Below are positions 1 to 11,455 of a stretch of 64,000 nucleotides of DNA, in pieces. This DNA comes from Persicaria tinctoria (taxonomy: Eukaryota; Streptophyta; Magnoliopsida; Caryophyllales; Polygonaceae), in assembly GCA_037127255.1 (NCBI GenBank), contig JBANSL010000018.1, forward strand, positions 9,211,175 through 9,275,174, read 5' to 3'. Both the position numbers and the translations under genes were made by a program. Position 1 is the stretch's first letter; each line of letters starts with the position of its first letter. Under the pieces are notes generated by a model. That model searched no databases. It had not been told where the DNA came from and saw nothing but the letters and a program-made list of their open reading frames with translations.

Positions 1-598
1 TTACAACTTTTTCTTCTTTTGTTTTATTTTTGATTTCTTTCTTGTATCATAATAGTTAATTTATTTGACATTCGCGACCTCTTAATTTACCAATTATGAT
101 ACTTTCGATAAATCGAATCGCTTTTCTTTGTAAATAAAATAAAATAAATTGAAGTATTCTCTAGTGACTCTAGGCTATTTTTGAAATTCTTTCAGTGGCA
201 TAATTAACTCAAAATCAAAACTTCTAAATTCTCTTCGTCAATCAATCATCTTTAATTTACTTGTGCCTGCACCTTTTTTAATAGTTGGTGGTTATGTGGG
301 CATTGCAAGCAATGAGTCTTTAACTGATCTTGTTAAAAAGATGTCTTTAAATTAATGGATCACCCAAATCAGAAAGGGTATCCAACCAAATTAAAAAAAA
401 AAAATGTTTTCTTATTAATAATAAAGGGAAAAAAAACTTGTGGGTAAAGTAGAAAGGGGCACGAGCATTGTTTGGGCCTCCAATCATAATGAACATCCAT
501 TGTAAGTTGCCACTTTTTTAGGGTGTGAGTGTGAGAGCACAGTTCCAAACGGGGCCTTGCCAGTTTGTTAATCTAGTAGGGCATTGATGTTTCTCAAT
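1..598. other. AT-rich spacer, no gene seen
   Basis: No sustained reading frame, tRNA or repeat boundary could be recognised here. The stretch is low-complexity, AT-rich intergenic sequence. Confidence 0.5.
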
Positions 599-1371
599 AA
601 GGGTGGACAGCCTACCGGCACAAATCCCGCAAATCTCGATTTAATTTGATTTTAGCAGGTTATGAAAATATTAGTCTCATTTTGATCTCGTCCCATTGCA
701 TATATTGGGATCTCAACTCATATATATATTAAAAAATGACATATATTTTAAATAGGGTTGAAATTGTATATGAACGTTTATCAATGTGTTTCTATATTTT
801 TAGGAAAAGAAACTAATTTGGAAGAACTATAAATAGCATTCCAAGGGTGCAATCAAGTTATGGAAGACATCCAGCGGAGAGTCAGAGACAATCATATCGA
901 TCTATTCCAAGAGTACGATCAAGTGTCTCGAAATGCATCAATAATGCACAACTTATCCCCTTCAATGTACATATTGAGATTATTAGCCACTTTAAGGCCC
1001 CTCCAAAGAGCATAAGCCTCGGCTCTAATAACAGCGCATAATGAGCTTCTATATGAATATGATTTTTTATTTTTTATTTAAATGTTGTTCATGTCGATGC
1101 AGGTATACATACATACGTCATAATCTCCAAACTATATTTTTAATCTTTTATTTAGTTTATATTATAGAATTCGTAAAATTAAAGTATGAAGTTGTGTTAA
1201 AAATTCCGTCCCACATATATACCGGATAAATCTTAGAGAAATTCAAATGTAATCAACATTTCGATCTTATCCTAATTATACCGAAAGAAACGAAATACAT
1301 AAAAGGGCGACCTCAATCCTATCCCCTCCCATTGTAACATCCCATCCCTAACCCTATTTGTCAACACTAGG
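599..1371. mobile_element. possible hAT-like nonautonomous element
   Basis: The left edge reads TAAGGGTGGACA and the reverse complement of the right edge reads TAGTGTTGACA, resembling the termini of the hAT-like elements at 10.8 kb and 54.8 kb. Material just inside both ends (CCGGCACAAATCCCG; CCCATCCCTAACCC) is also similar in style. No 8-bp TSD could be matched, so the boundaries are weak. A LINE RNase H relic lies inside. Confidence 0.25.
850..1045 (-). pseudogene. LINE RNase H relic
   Basis: On the minus strand one frame reads AVIRAEAYALWRGL, followed about ten residues later by YIEGDKLCIIDAF. This is the E-containing helix and the I-E-G-D strand typical of the RNase H domain at the C-terminus of plant L1-type LINE ORF2. 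In-frame stops follow. It is a short decayed fragment of about 65 codons with no usable start. Confidence 0.6.
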
Positions 1372-1800
1372 TCGATCAACACAACACAATCATCCGCCTA
1401 ACTTTTGAATAACCATCTCTATAGCTTTATCCATGTGAGTACCGGCACCCACCACACCAACATCCCCATCAATTTGATGCCTTTCCTTTAGGCTTCGTTT
1501 GTTTGATGGATTACAGTTAAGCGTGACGCCGGCGTGTATTTCTTATGCTTTGGTTTCAAGTTGGGTCATCCACAACGATCATCACATTCCACTTTATATA
1601 TGGTTCTGCAGATTAATTATGATTTACTCATTAGGAACCTATAACACATTTTAAATTGGACTCGTATCGATCAATCAGAGTACTCTTAAGTCTTAACACG
1701 AAATAATGCATAAGACCCACATCGAACTCATTCACATTCGTCGGTTACCATAAGTTGCCTTGGTTTAATTGCTTTTGATTTGCAATTAAATTAATTGACT
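1372..1800. other. spacer, no gene seen
   Basis: No coding or repeat structure was recognised between the possible hAT-like edge and the LINE relic. Confidence 0.4.
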
Positions 1801-2345
1801 TTTTTTTTAACAGTAGGCAAACAGTAGAGTGTCTTACCAAGCAAGGATATATCATTCATGATTATTCTTACGGATGATATTAACTAATTCCCCATGACAA
1901 ATTACAACCATTTCTACATTTAACAATGTAATCAGCTGCTGCATTTGATTCTCTGAGGCAATGCCGAAATTCAATAATCTCGAAGTAACTTCTCATCAGA
2001 TTAATCTTCTCGATTGTTCTGCATATCTCCCAATCAATTAACCTTGGTATTATTTATAATCGCATTTACAACTTTCAAGCTATATCACCTTCAATGATTA
2101 CTTTCGTAAGTCCTTGCTCTATAGCTCGTTGGACTCCCAAGCAAAACGCATCTGCTTCTGTCTAAAGGATGGATCTCAAACTTATTCTCTGTTGAAAGAT
2201 GTCGATCACCTGGTCCATACTATTCCTAATGATGTCCCCAAAATAACAATCATTAGGGGTCTTAACTTGCCATCTACATTAATTTTATACATGACGTGAG
2301 GTAGGATTAAATGGACTATTAATTTGCTTATATTGCCTTTAGTTT
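1801..2345 (-). pseudogene. 5'-truncated LINE 3' end (RNase H)
   Basis: Read on the minus strand, this holds the start of an RNase H domain (YKINVDG, about 2280) and its end (FRHCLRESNAAADYIVKC, about 1930-1980), separated by frame breaks. The LINE 3' end is at the low-coordinate side: a T run (1801-1808 on the plus strand, poly(A) on minus) followed by AACAGTA-GCAA. The relic at 13.2 kb has the same junction, so both come from one LINE family. The copy is 5'-truncated and dead. Confidence 0.7.
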
Positions 2346-3967
2346 GGGAGATTAATTGAGGTGTGGTGATTGAAAAACTAAGAACACATTTAATATGTGA
2401 TGATGACGAGTTAAGAAGATGGGCAAGAGAAATGTAAATCATAATTAAAGCATGTATGTAATCTTCGACCAAAAAAAAAAGAAGCATGTATGTAATCATG
2501 AAAGGGGGGTTTGAGGGAGGAGCAATCGGCCAAAGTCCAAAGGGGCCTATGAACATTTGGATGATTTCATAATCTAAAAGCAAACATAAAGTAAGAGGCA
2601 TCATTTAAGCATTTTTTAGGGTAAATTGCATAAAATATCTACCGTTAAAAATTGATTATTTTTCACACTCAAAAAAAAATTGTGCAATTATTAGTTTGTT
2701 ATTAAATATTTTGAGTAGTTTATATCATAATATACAATGATTAGTACTAAGTGTTCAATTGTAACTTATATAATTTATTATTTATTAATATACTGATTAA
2801 TCTAACCGTGACTTTAATAGATAGAGCGATAATTCTGTCATGTACATGGGTATTAGCTAGTTTTAGTATAAATACCCTTATATTAGTTATAATTGGGATA
2901 TCAATTGAATAATGAAATACAAAATATCCTTTTCTCCCTTAACCCTATTTCTCTCTCTTTCCTTACCCGTTTCTTTCTCTCATCAGTACCTTCTTCTTCC
3001 CTAATCCCTTTCCTCCTAAACCTTCATCTTCTTCCCTTATTCTCTCCTTTTCCCTTTCAATTTCCCTTGTTCTTGGTTATGATCCACTAGGGACATAACA
3101 AATTCATCATTTTTAAGCACAAATGAGTCGAGCATGATTTTTGTAAAACTAAATTCATGGATGGTTTTCATGTGATTTTATGAAAATATCTTGTTTTAAG
3201 AACCGAATTGATATTAGGACAATGAATTTCTTACCAAAGGGAGGACCGGCCGACCATGACAATTATGGTTTCTAAAACCGTGGAAAACACCTCATATAGC
3301 CATGGTTTCTGAATCACCTTCCTCTCATAAATAGGGTCAAATTGGTTCAAATTAAATCTTCTTCCACAATCACGGTTTCCAAAATTTTACATGGGAAATA
3401 TTTTCTTATAAATCGATCTAAATAGGCTCAAATCACCTCCTACCGTCACAGTTTTTAACACCGTAGGAACTCTTCTTCTCCTATATAAAAGCAGACGCTA
3501 TTGTGTTTGTGACCATACAAGTTCTTCATATTTCCAGAATCAGTGACCACCTAAATAACAAATTAAATAAAGATCGAATAAAGAAGAATTAAACCCTAAT
3601 GAGTAATGAAAGCAAAAAGAAGCAAGTATACCTATCTTAACATATGCAACTTCTTCTTCTTTTAGGGATGCATATATACAACTAACATAGGTAGGGATGG
3701 TGCCATCCAAGATAAGTAAGTTGTCCCAAAACAAGCATATTAATTAAATGCACTCAAAAATAGAACATGAGAGGGATGCATACAACAAACAACCATATAT
3801 ATCATGTGTGCAAAAGCAACAAGAAAGCATATGCAGCCTAGCCTCCAAACACATACCAGTAATAGTCATAAAGAGGGGAGGCATAGGCCAACCAATCATG
3901 TATGGCTATCACCACATATTATGTTGTGAATTGTGATATCAATGTGTGAAACCAAATTATATAGGTG
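2346..3967. other. AT-rich spacer with CT-rich and 'accgtgg/cacggttt' tracts
   Basis: There is a pyrimidine-rich tract (about 2930-3070) and a stretch with several ACCGTGG/CACGGTTT-like words in both orientations (3240-3470). A TATA-like CTATATAAAAG occurs at about 3481. No protein with recognisable features follows. It may be decayed transposon sequence. Confidence 0.35.
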
Positions 3968-3972
3968 GTGTA

Positions 3973-4579
3973 TGTAACGACCCGAAATTTAAGTACCCGA
4001 ATTAACCTCCATAAACCTACTTAGAAGGTAAATAAGGTTCGGAATACTAGATTATCGGGGAACGTTATAGAAGAAGTTTGATCTTCTTCCGTGAGCTTTG
4101 GATCTTACGACCGAGTACGAGTTATTATTAGGTTCATTTAAGCGGAAGATTTAGTTGTCATAAGATGGGGATTGCGAACCCCGAAAAGATCGTAAGCCCG
4201 TTGGAGGCTTCACCTGTCCTAGACTATCGCGAAAACGTTTCGAATAGAAATAAAAGAGGAAATCATAAATACAACAAAACGCCACGGCCACGCCGGGTCA
4301 AAACGATAAAAGTATGAGCAAAAGAGTACGATTGTCAAGCGCCTCCCTCACTCTAATCGTCCAAAAGGTCTGTCCCGAAAACCATCCACATAAGCAAGTC
4401 ATATCGGGTAAGGGGTACCTGAATCTAAAAAACAAGAAATATATCGGGGTCAATCATCGGAAATATGCACACTCCGTGCCATATAAAGAGGCATACTTAA
4501 ACTACATGAATGTTAAAATGCAACACATAAGCAAGTGTATAGATATATATAAATGCGAAATAAACACACAAGGGCCCGT

Positions 4580-4614
<35 letters not shown>

Positions 4615-6525
4615 TCTCAAACGTACTCATCCTTCTCAAACATACTCATTCTTTCTCATCATAAGCCTTTCATTATTTCATTCGTGTTCCATCGAATATA
4701 AGTCATTCATTTAGATTTTGACGGCCGTCCTACCATAGACACATAACATACATATGAATTATTGGATTTACTAAGTTCATCCTACGTCATATTACCAGTT
4801 TATATTCCTAAACATGTTACTAGGTCGCGTGATGCATGAAGACTCTCGATAAGACAAAGAGTATCACATAAATCCATCATGAGTAAGTCCAGGGGACTTA
4901 CCTGGAGTCCGGAGAATAAGCAAGCAATAAAGTGCACAACCAAGGATCCAATCAACAAGAGCCTATTAATTTCATTAAGCTTTCATTAGGTGGTATTCTA
5001 ATGCAATGTACCCAACCTAATAATCAACATACATCCACATAAGGTTCACGATTCTATAGATTACGCACTTTGGTTAAGTGATCCGGACTTAACCAGTTAT
5101 AATCTATATCGTATTATCACATAATCGATTTTCTTCTTATCGGATCATAAGCCAAGTTATGGGTATACTTCATTTCTGTATTTTATATGCTCTAAGTTTC
5201 GGCTATGCCATCACATATTTAACCATATTCTTAGCATTCCCTTAGCCAAGTTTTCTAACCGAGTCATTATAAACACTGGTTACTAAAATTATAATAACTC
5301 TTGATCCAACCGTTGGATCGCCCTAATTTTTTAAGGACAGTTAGATAACATTCCCATGAACATCATATTAAGATTTCACCCGAATCAGACCGTTGGATTG
5401 GAAATAAAGTCCAAATTACAGAGGCATATATATCCATTTTGTTGTTGTGACATTTGCTACAAAACGCAACCAAAACACATAGAGGCTCCACTTCCTAAGC
5501 CTTAATTTACACATAAGGATCCTAACCTATAGAGGGGAAGGTGGATGAGAGATTACCCTCGAAGCCTCTCTCGAAAAAGACCAAATTACCCCTCCAAGCT
5601 TCCCGGGACCTTGCGCCAAACACCTAGCATTTTTGACAAATCCAAACCAAAACATAAAAGGAATTCTTAGACAAAAACCTTCAAAATTAGTTGTAAAACA
5701 AGTATAAAATCAGATTTGAAGGGGAGGAAACCAAGACTCACCCAAACACACTTGAAAACCTCAAGAACACAAAGGGCTCAGCACAGCTGGCTCGGAAACG
5801 GGGCTCAACGGGTGGCTTAATGGGACTGGATTTTTGTGAACTCACTATGGTTGGAAAGGCCTCTCTTTTGTGGATATTTGGGTTCAAGAATCAGCCAAAA
5901 AGCTTGAGTGAGGAGGGAGTTATGGTGGTTTGAAGTTGGCAAGGTTGCTAGGGCAACTTGCTCTCTCTTTCTTTCTCTCTTTCTTTTTCTTTCTTTCCTT
6001 CTTCTTTTCTCTGATTTCTGGCGTGTGGAATGGCTAAATGAGGCCATAAATGTGTCCTTAAGAGATCCAAAAGGGTGGGCAAGGGTGGTCAAGGAGTTGG
6101 TGTGTATTAGGTAGCATAGTGAATGGAATAGGACTTGGTCATTCAAAGGTGTCAATCCATGGGGGGGTTTTATTCTTTAATCAACAAAATGATGGCTCAT
6201 ATTTGATCATATAAAGGGCTGAAATGGGGTGGTTTGGTCAGCAATTTAATGTTAAAACAACGTCCCGAAATGTCGCGACAAGTTACGAAAATTACCGAAA
6301 TAAACGGATGACAAGGCTTTTGCCTCACTAATATTTCTCGAAATTTTATCATACGAATTCCAATAGATTGGAATTGTAATCCTCTTTCCATATAAAATAT
6401 GTCATCCAAAAATTTTAAATTTTTCCGGGTTTTCAAAATCGTCAAAAGAAGGATAATTGATCGAATTATCCCTCGGAAATTAATTAAATCTTAATTAATC
6501 ATAATTAAAATTTTCGGTCTTTACA
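3973..6525. mobile_element. solo LTR, 2.55 kb, with 5-bp target duplication
   Basis: The segment starts TGTAACGACCCGAAATTT and ends AAATTTTCGGTCTTTACA, so it has TG...CA ends inside an imperfect terminal inverted repeat. It is flanked by GTGTA on both sides (3968-3972 and 6526-6530), a perfect 5-bp TSD of LTR-retrotransposon type. No internal gag-pol, primer-binding site or second LTR is present, so it is a solo LTR. Length and the TGTAACGACCC start fit a Ty3/Gypsy family, which is inference. The short reading frames inside show no protein features. Confidence 0.85.
4581..4611. repeat. (TCA)n microsatellite
   Basis: About ten perfect TCA units inside the solo LTR. Confidence 0.9.
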
Positions 6526-6530
6526 GTGTA

Positions 6531-6864
6531 CAAGTGCCTCCAACTCCAATGGATATAAAGGTGCATTCTACTAGCTAGAAATATATAAAATGAATTTCAA
6601 ATTTGACAATATAAAGAAATAAACATTTTTAAATATTGCGTGATATATGAGATGGTTTTTCATTAATTTTGTTACAATATATCCTACCATGATCTTATTC
6701 TTTTTTTTTTTTACACATTCCAAGATAATTAAGTATAATTATATATAACATCATTTTAATTTTTAAGCATCTTTAATCCTTCATTATTATTATTTCATAT
6801 AGAAAAAAATCCCTAAATAATTATGTGGAATAATGATATAATAAAACAAATAAAAAGTGAAGGG
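6531..6864. other. AT-rich spacer, no gene seen
   Basis: No reading frame or repeat boundary recognised. Confidence 0.4.
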
Positions 6865-6940
6865 GTTGAGATTTAAACCCAAAACCATTTAACTTCCCTT
6901 CATTCCTTTACTATTTGAGCTAGATAACACTTTTGTTTTA
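6865..6940 (-). repeat. tRNA-derived SINE head-like sequence
   Basis: Minus strand: an A-box-like TATCTAGCTCAAATAG (near 6925) followed about 40 bp later by a B-box-like GGGTTTAAATCTC (near 6870). The same pattern recurs at 53.99 kb and 59.97 kb with shared flanking words (ACAAAAGTGTTGTCTAG), so it is a dispersed family rather than a functional tRNA. Confidence 0.45.
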
Positions 6941-6947
6941 AATAATA

Positions 6948-7564
6948 CTAGTACGATTCCCGCGCCATGGCGCGTTTTTTTAAAACTAAAATATAATATA
7001 TAAAAATATTAATAAATGTTAAGATAAAAATAAAAATAAAAACTTTACAATAAATGTATCTTATAATTATCTCATGAAATTATTTTTTTAAAATCTTATG
7101 TAGAGTATAATACATAAATATAGATATTTTAAATTACTTAGTAATAATAATATCAATATCATTATAACATTGTTTAAATGTGATGTGTCATTATCCATAA
7201 TTATTCAATGTTTTGAATTAAGCCCAATAGTTAGTAAAATTAAAGAAAAAAGAGAATTAAAGGAAAATGAATAAAAAAGGAGAATTAAAGAAAATCAAAG
7301 AAAAATGAAAAAAAATAATGATTAGTTAAGACTCCTAAAATGTCTCTAAGAATGACACGTCATCCTAAACTCTTTTAAATTAAGAGTTTATATAGAAGTT
7401 AGTAAAATTAAAGAAAAAAGAGAATTAAAGGAAAATGAATAAAAAAGGAGAATTAAAGAAAATCAAAGAAAAATGAAAAAAAATAATGATTAGTTAAGAC
7501 TCCTAAAATGTCTCTAAGAATGACACGTCATCCTAAACTCTTTTAAATTAAGAGTTTATATAGA
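6948..7564 (-). mobile_element. nonautonomous Helitron
   Basis: On the minus strand the element begins TCTATATAAACTCTTAA at 7564 and ends in CTAG at 6948. About 10 bp before the end is a GC-rich hairpin (CGCGCCATGGCGCG). The preceding host base is A and the following one T, the A^T insertion rule of Helitrons, with no TSD. It is 617 bp with no coding capacity, so it would rely on Rep/helicase supplied elsewhere. Confidence 0.75.
7231..7564. repeat. 167/168-bp tandem duplication containing the Helitron 5' terminus
   Basis: 7231-7397 and 7398-7564 are nearly identical head-to-tail copies (one 1-bp indel seen). Each ends in the reverse complement of the Helitron 5' end, so the element has two consecutive 5' termini. 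Confidence 0.9.
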
Positions 7565-7593
7565 TAGATTTAAAGATCTTATATTATCTTAAA

Positions 7594-7598
<5 letters not shown>

Positions 7599-7642
<44 letters not shown>
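7599..7642. repeat. (TA)n microsatellite
   Basis: About 22 TA units just beyond the Helitron 5' end. Confidence 0.95.
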
Positions 7643-7645
<3 letters not shown>

Positions 7646-9159
7646 GTTTTTTTTTTTCGGTCAAGGGTGCTTTAGCACCCCCAACTCCGTCCTTGAATAT
7701 ATGTATATAAAAAAAATCATATGATTAATTGAAAAAAACAATTGAGATCACCGCTTTATTATTTATTTCACTAAAATTTTCATTTTTCTGCTAGTGATCA
7801 ATCATTTTCCCAATAAAAAGAAAAAAACTTCGATTTACATAATTTACAGTGTTGGAGCAAGAATTGAAATTCGCATGTTATAATTTCCTCATTTTAATTC
7901 TTATAATTCAAAATATAACCAAACACATTTTCTCAATTTACAATTTATTGAAACTGAGTTTCTAAAAAGTTAATTAACTTCTCGAAAATCAGATTTCTTG
8001 TGTGTAACCAAATGAGCCCTAAATGTAACAAAGATTTCTATTTTAAGATTTATTGGTATTTTAAATCTTAATACTCTGATAATTTCTTTTGTTTTCTTCT
8101 TAAATATTCGGATTATTAGAGTGATAAAATGAAATTAAATTTAAATTTTTGGACGACAATTTTCCCAAACATAAAGCGCATAAAACTCGTTTGCTTCAAA
8201 ACTACTCGATCACACCACCGTTCACAGCGTCTCTCAAAAAGGTAAATTTCTCCCCCAAATCTTTTGCCCCTTAATTTGCCTCTCAATTTTGACCGGGAAG
8301 ATTATAGTTAGGTTTATCAATCACTTAATTACCTTTTTACTTTTGAGATCACATAATGCAATTGATTGGAGCATTAAGGTATACTTGGTAAACCTTTTTA
8401 AAGCAATTAAAGTAATAAAGCTTTTCACCTAAAAATAATGATTATAAAGTTTATTACTATGTCAAATAAAATTTCACACATTTAGATTAGATTTAATTAG
8501 CATACTAAATATTGATCTTACTTTTATATTTTTTTAATTTTAAGTACCCTTAATCTATTTACCAAATCTTAAGTACAACTTCTTATTTTAATTTAAGAAT
8601 TGAGATTTAACCGGAGGAGCCAATTTTGTGAAAGATAAATTTAATCACACAAACATGCACTAGTGCACTACTATATATATGAATTCCCACTTCAGGCATT
8701 ACTATATGAATTCTCGTAAGGATGCTCTATCACTGATAGACGTGTGATTCATTTCTAAGCACGTCAATCTGAATTTTTTCCTTATTACCTCTATTCGACA
8801 AAATCATATTACGAGTATTTACACGTTTTTTTTTATATATATGTTTTTTTTTAAAGATAAAAAAGAAAAAAAAATATTTAAAATTTACAAAAAAATTTAA
8901 AAGTCATCGTAGATGGACGCTTTTTTTTTAAAGATGAAAATTATATAAATTTTTTTTTTGATAAACAGATAGATATTTTATAGATTTTTTTTATGACGAG
9001 AAACTCAACCTTTGGTTTCAAGTATATGACCCAACCGGGAAGAGCCACGTATAGATAAATCGACTTACGCTGATTGACTCAATCAGTAGTAGAAAAGGGA
9101 TGGAAACACGGGACCCAACCAGTACAGATCAATCGGCGCAACCAATAGTAGAAAAGAGA
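7643..9159. other. AT-rich spacer, no gene seen
   Basis: Long AT-rich stretch with homopolymer runs. A short GC-richer piece (8190-8280) looks like an untranslated leader, but no coding exon could be built from it. Confidence 0.4.
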
Positions 9160-9232
9160 TGGAAGCAGGAATTGAACCAAGATCTCCTTATCATCATTTG
9201 CTCCACACCACTAGCTCACCCCGATTGAGACA
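9160..9232 (-). repeat. tRNA-derived SINE head-like sequence
   Basis: Minus strand: GTGAGCTAGTGGTGTGGAGC (A-box-like) and GGTTCAATTCC (B-box-like) about 40 bp apart. No closed cloverleaf, so a SINE head is more likely than a tRNA gene. Confidence 0.35.
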
Positions 9233-9309
9233 TTTTATAAAAATTTTATTATCCTTAAAATGTAGAAAGGCATTTTATAAAAAATTTATTATCCTTAAAA
9301 TGTAGAAAG
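9231..9309. repeat. 40-bp tandem duplication
   Basis: Two adjacent copies of a 40-bp AT-rich unit starting CATTTTATAAAAA, differing by one or two bases. Confidence 0.9.
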
Positions 9310-9377
9310 TAAACTGGCGAATAGAACTACTGAAATCCGTTGGGACTCGGGATTGGGATACATAAGCCGAGCGGGTT

Positions 9378-9465
9378 CCATCCTAAAACCAATTGACAAT
9401 ATGAAGACTAATCAACTAGCTTATATACTAAGGCTTCTTTGCTCATATTATCGATGTGAGACTCT
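9378..9465. repeat. dispersed repeat ('AACCAATTGAC...CGATGTGAGAC' family)
   Basis: Shares an ordered set of words (CCATC, AACCAATTGAC, CTTATAT, ATATTATCGATGTG) with the sequence upstream of the dehydrin gene at 38569-38656. Family identity is not certain. Confidence 0.4.
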
Positions 9466-9602
9466 TTTGGTCTTTCATTCTCTTAGTAAGAACTGACAAA
9501 ATCAAAATGGAAGGAGAATCACATCATATATACACAAAACTAAGTACATAGTTAGCTAGCTATTTTTTTTCTGCTTATTGCGAAATTATACATGTAATTA
9601 TC

Positions 9603-9953
9603 CTACTGAATGTAAGATTGGCCGGTGATATCAATGTCCCGATCACCGGACGAGGGCGGAGGCTTATGCTTCGGCTGGAGGGTGGCCTCCGCCGGGCCAT
9701 CTGCACTCTGTGTCTCGCTCGCAGGCGGCCTAGTCTCCTGCACGGTGCTGCCGTCGTCGTGGCCGTAGATACCGCCGCCGTAGCCCTCTTCGGACACCGG
9801 CTTCATCGGAGAAACGCTGAGGGGATGCCCGTGTCCTTCGCATCCTGCTTGATAGGTCACCTCCTCCTCCGCCGGCGGCGGCTTTGCAGTGCTCTTGTCT
9901 TGTCTTTCTATTTTGCCTTCTTTCAAGCTTGTTTCATGTTTTTGAGGGTTCAA
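9603..9953 (-). CDS. small hydrophilic LEA-like protein, start unresolved
   Basis: An open frame of about 116 codons ends TGQSYIQ and stop. It is very hydrophilic, rich in Pro, Glu, Lys and Gly, with a Gly-Tyr patch (YGGGIYGHDDG) and a conserved-looking C-terminus (PPPSSGDRDIDITGQSYIQ). It has no hydrophobic core, membrane segment or signal peptide, as expected of an intrinsically disordered LEA-type protein; I do not recognise the exact family. GC content is well above its neighbours. The frame has no in-frame ATG before residue 49. The nearest upstream ATG (9935-9937) is out of frame by one base and hits TGA after four codons, so the locus has a 1-nt frameshift at its start, or an unseen upstream exon, or a sequencing error. 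A G-box palindrome lies about 57 bp upstream. The antisense frame (9618-10076, plus) is probably a shadow. Confidence 0.5.
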   Translation of the reverse strand: MNPQKHETSLKEGKIERQDKSTAKPPPAEEEVTYQAGCEGHGHPLSVSPMKPVSEEGYGGGIYGHDDGSTVQETRPPASETQSADGPAEATLQPKHKPPPSSGDRDIDITGQSYIQ

Positions 9954-9993
9954 TGGTCGATCTTTGTAGTTGCCGGTGTTGGCCTACTTGATT

Positions 9994-10003
9994 GCCACGT
10001 GGC
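9994..10003 (-). promoter_or_regulatory. G-box palindrome GCCACGTGGC
   Basis: A perfect G-box upstream of the minus-strand LEA-like frame. Weaker ACGT words occur nearby (about 10012 and 10036). G-boxes of this type bind bZIP/bHLH factors and often mediate ABA response. Confidence 0.5.
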
Positions 10004-10840
10004 GTACGAAGACTACGTGGCAGATGGAGAGGCTTTCAACGTGGCTGTACTGAGTCACTGTTTGATTTGGGCCTAGTGGATCAAGGATGTTATGAAGGCC
10101 CATTGCTTTGGGCCCATTACATTTTTTTATAATACTACGTATTGATTTGGGCCTCACCTTTCTAACGGGAGCATTGGCGCGTAGGTCTGATATTCTAATT
10201 ATGCATAGTCGAATATTGGTTATTTATATTCAGCCTATCTAAAACCAAATCAAGTTTGAGACGAAGTTAAATTTAAAATTGAGGTTAAATGTACCCATAC
10301 TTTACTAGTTTAAAACGCGAATTTATATTTATGTAGCGAAATATGAATTTGTTATGATCCGAAGGCTGAATAGGTGAAGACTTGACTTTCAATGGAGGTT
10401 TTGAAAAGGGAAAGATATGAGTTCTATATTCATCCAATACCCTTTTCCATACAAGCCCAAGAGGTTATATACCTCTATTTACACAATCGGGCCTACGACT
10501 CGCGGCCCATAGGCCTATCAACCCAATACATGACAGAATTACCGGGTCAATATATATGAGATACATATAGACATACAGTTGAATATTTTGTTTAAAATGA
10601 AAGATTGTACATAAATCGAGATGTATATAAATGGATGTGCATTATGCATGAAAAGGTGTGGGATGAGGCTAAATGTATGGTACATTGTATACATGCATGA
10701 TATTGTGGTTGATGATGGATGCTTCAGTTTGAGTAAATTGGGTTTGGTGATGCGATATACAGTATACACTATAAGAACAGAATGTGACTTCCAACAAAGC
10801 TACCTCGCTCTTTGGCCATATTATTAAAACGTGGAAATTG
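10004..10840. other. spacer, no gene seen
   Basis: Possible distal promoter of the minus-strand gene (TATTATAAAA-like word near 10125), then AT-rich sequence with short spurious frames. Confidence 0.35.
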
Positions 10841-10848
10841 GTTTTATG

Positions 10849-11259
10849 TAGGGTTGGGCATCTGGTCTGGATCGGACCAGACCAGAATTTTTGGATTGGT
10901 CTAAGACCGTCGGATCGAAAATTCGAAAATCTTAGACCGTGGATTGGACCGGGACAGCAATATACGGTCCCGAGTTTTCCGGTCCGATCCCGATTTTGGA
11001 CCGGTTTGAAAATTAAATAGATTTAAACATAATTTATAATTTATAATTTATAATATATTTTAAAGTTATTTATACGCGCAAACACTCACACATATACACA
11101 CATTCCAGTCCAACTGGTCCTAGGCTGAAATTTCCGGCCCGATCCCGGTCTTGGACCGACAACCGGAATTTAAAATTTTGTAGACTGTGGACCGGACCGT
11201 TATTTTTTCGGTCCGATCCCGGTCTGATTCCGGTTAGATCCAAATTTTGTCCAACACTA
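10849..11259. mobile_element. hAT-like MITE
   Basis: Ends are TAGGGTTGGGC and, reverse-complemented, TAGTGTTGGAC. The flanking 8-mers GTTTTATG and GTTTTACT match at 6 of 8 positions, consistent with an aged hAT TSD. Both ends are packed with GGACCGG/CCGGTCC and CGATCCCG words in both orientations, i.e. subterminal motif arrays. No coding capacity. Confidence 0.6.
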
Positions 11260-11322
11260 GTTTTACTTTTACGTACTCTTTTTCGAGAATAGTTTTACTT
11301 TTACGTACTCTTTTTCGAGAAT
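11259..11322. repeat. exact 32-bp tandem duplication
   Basis: 11259-11290 and 11291-11322 are identical. The duplicated unit starts at the last base of the hAT-like element. Confidence 0.95.
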
Positions 11323-11455
11323 GTATGTATCCGAAGTTTATAAAGAAATTGTATAACGTAAAAGGTTGACATTTTTTCCATGATCAATCGAATCGATTCT
11401 GATATGAATTCAAATCTTTGCATATTTGCTTTCACCCTGTTAGAGTAATCTAAAG

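Noticed and set aside
5817..6155. Lys/Arg-rich frame on minus, and the opposite frame at 5908-6114
   Set aside because: Inside the solo LTR; CT-rich low-complexity sequence only.
9618..10076. 152-codon plus-strand frame
   Set aside because: Antisense of the LEA-like frame; low-complexity Arg/Leu-rich translation typical of a shadow.
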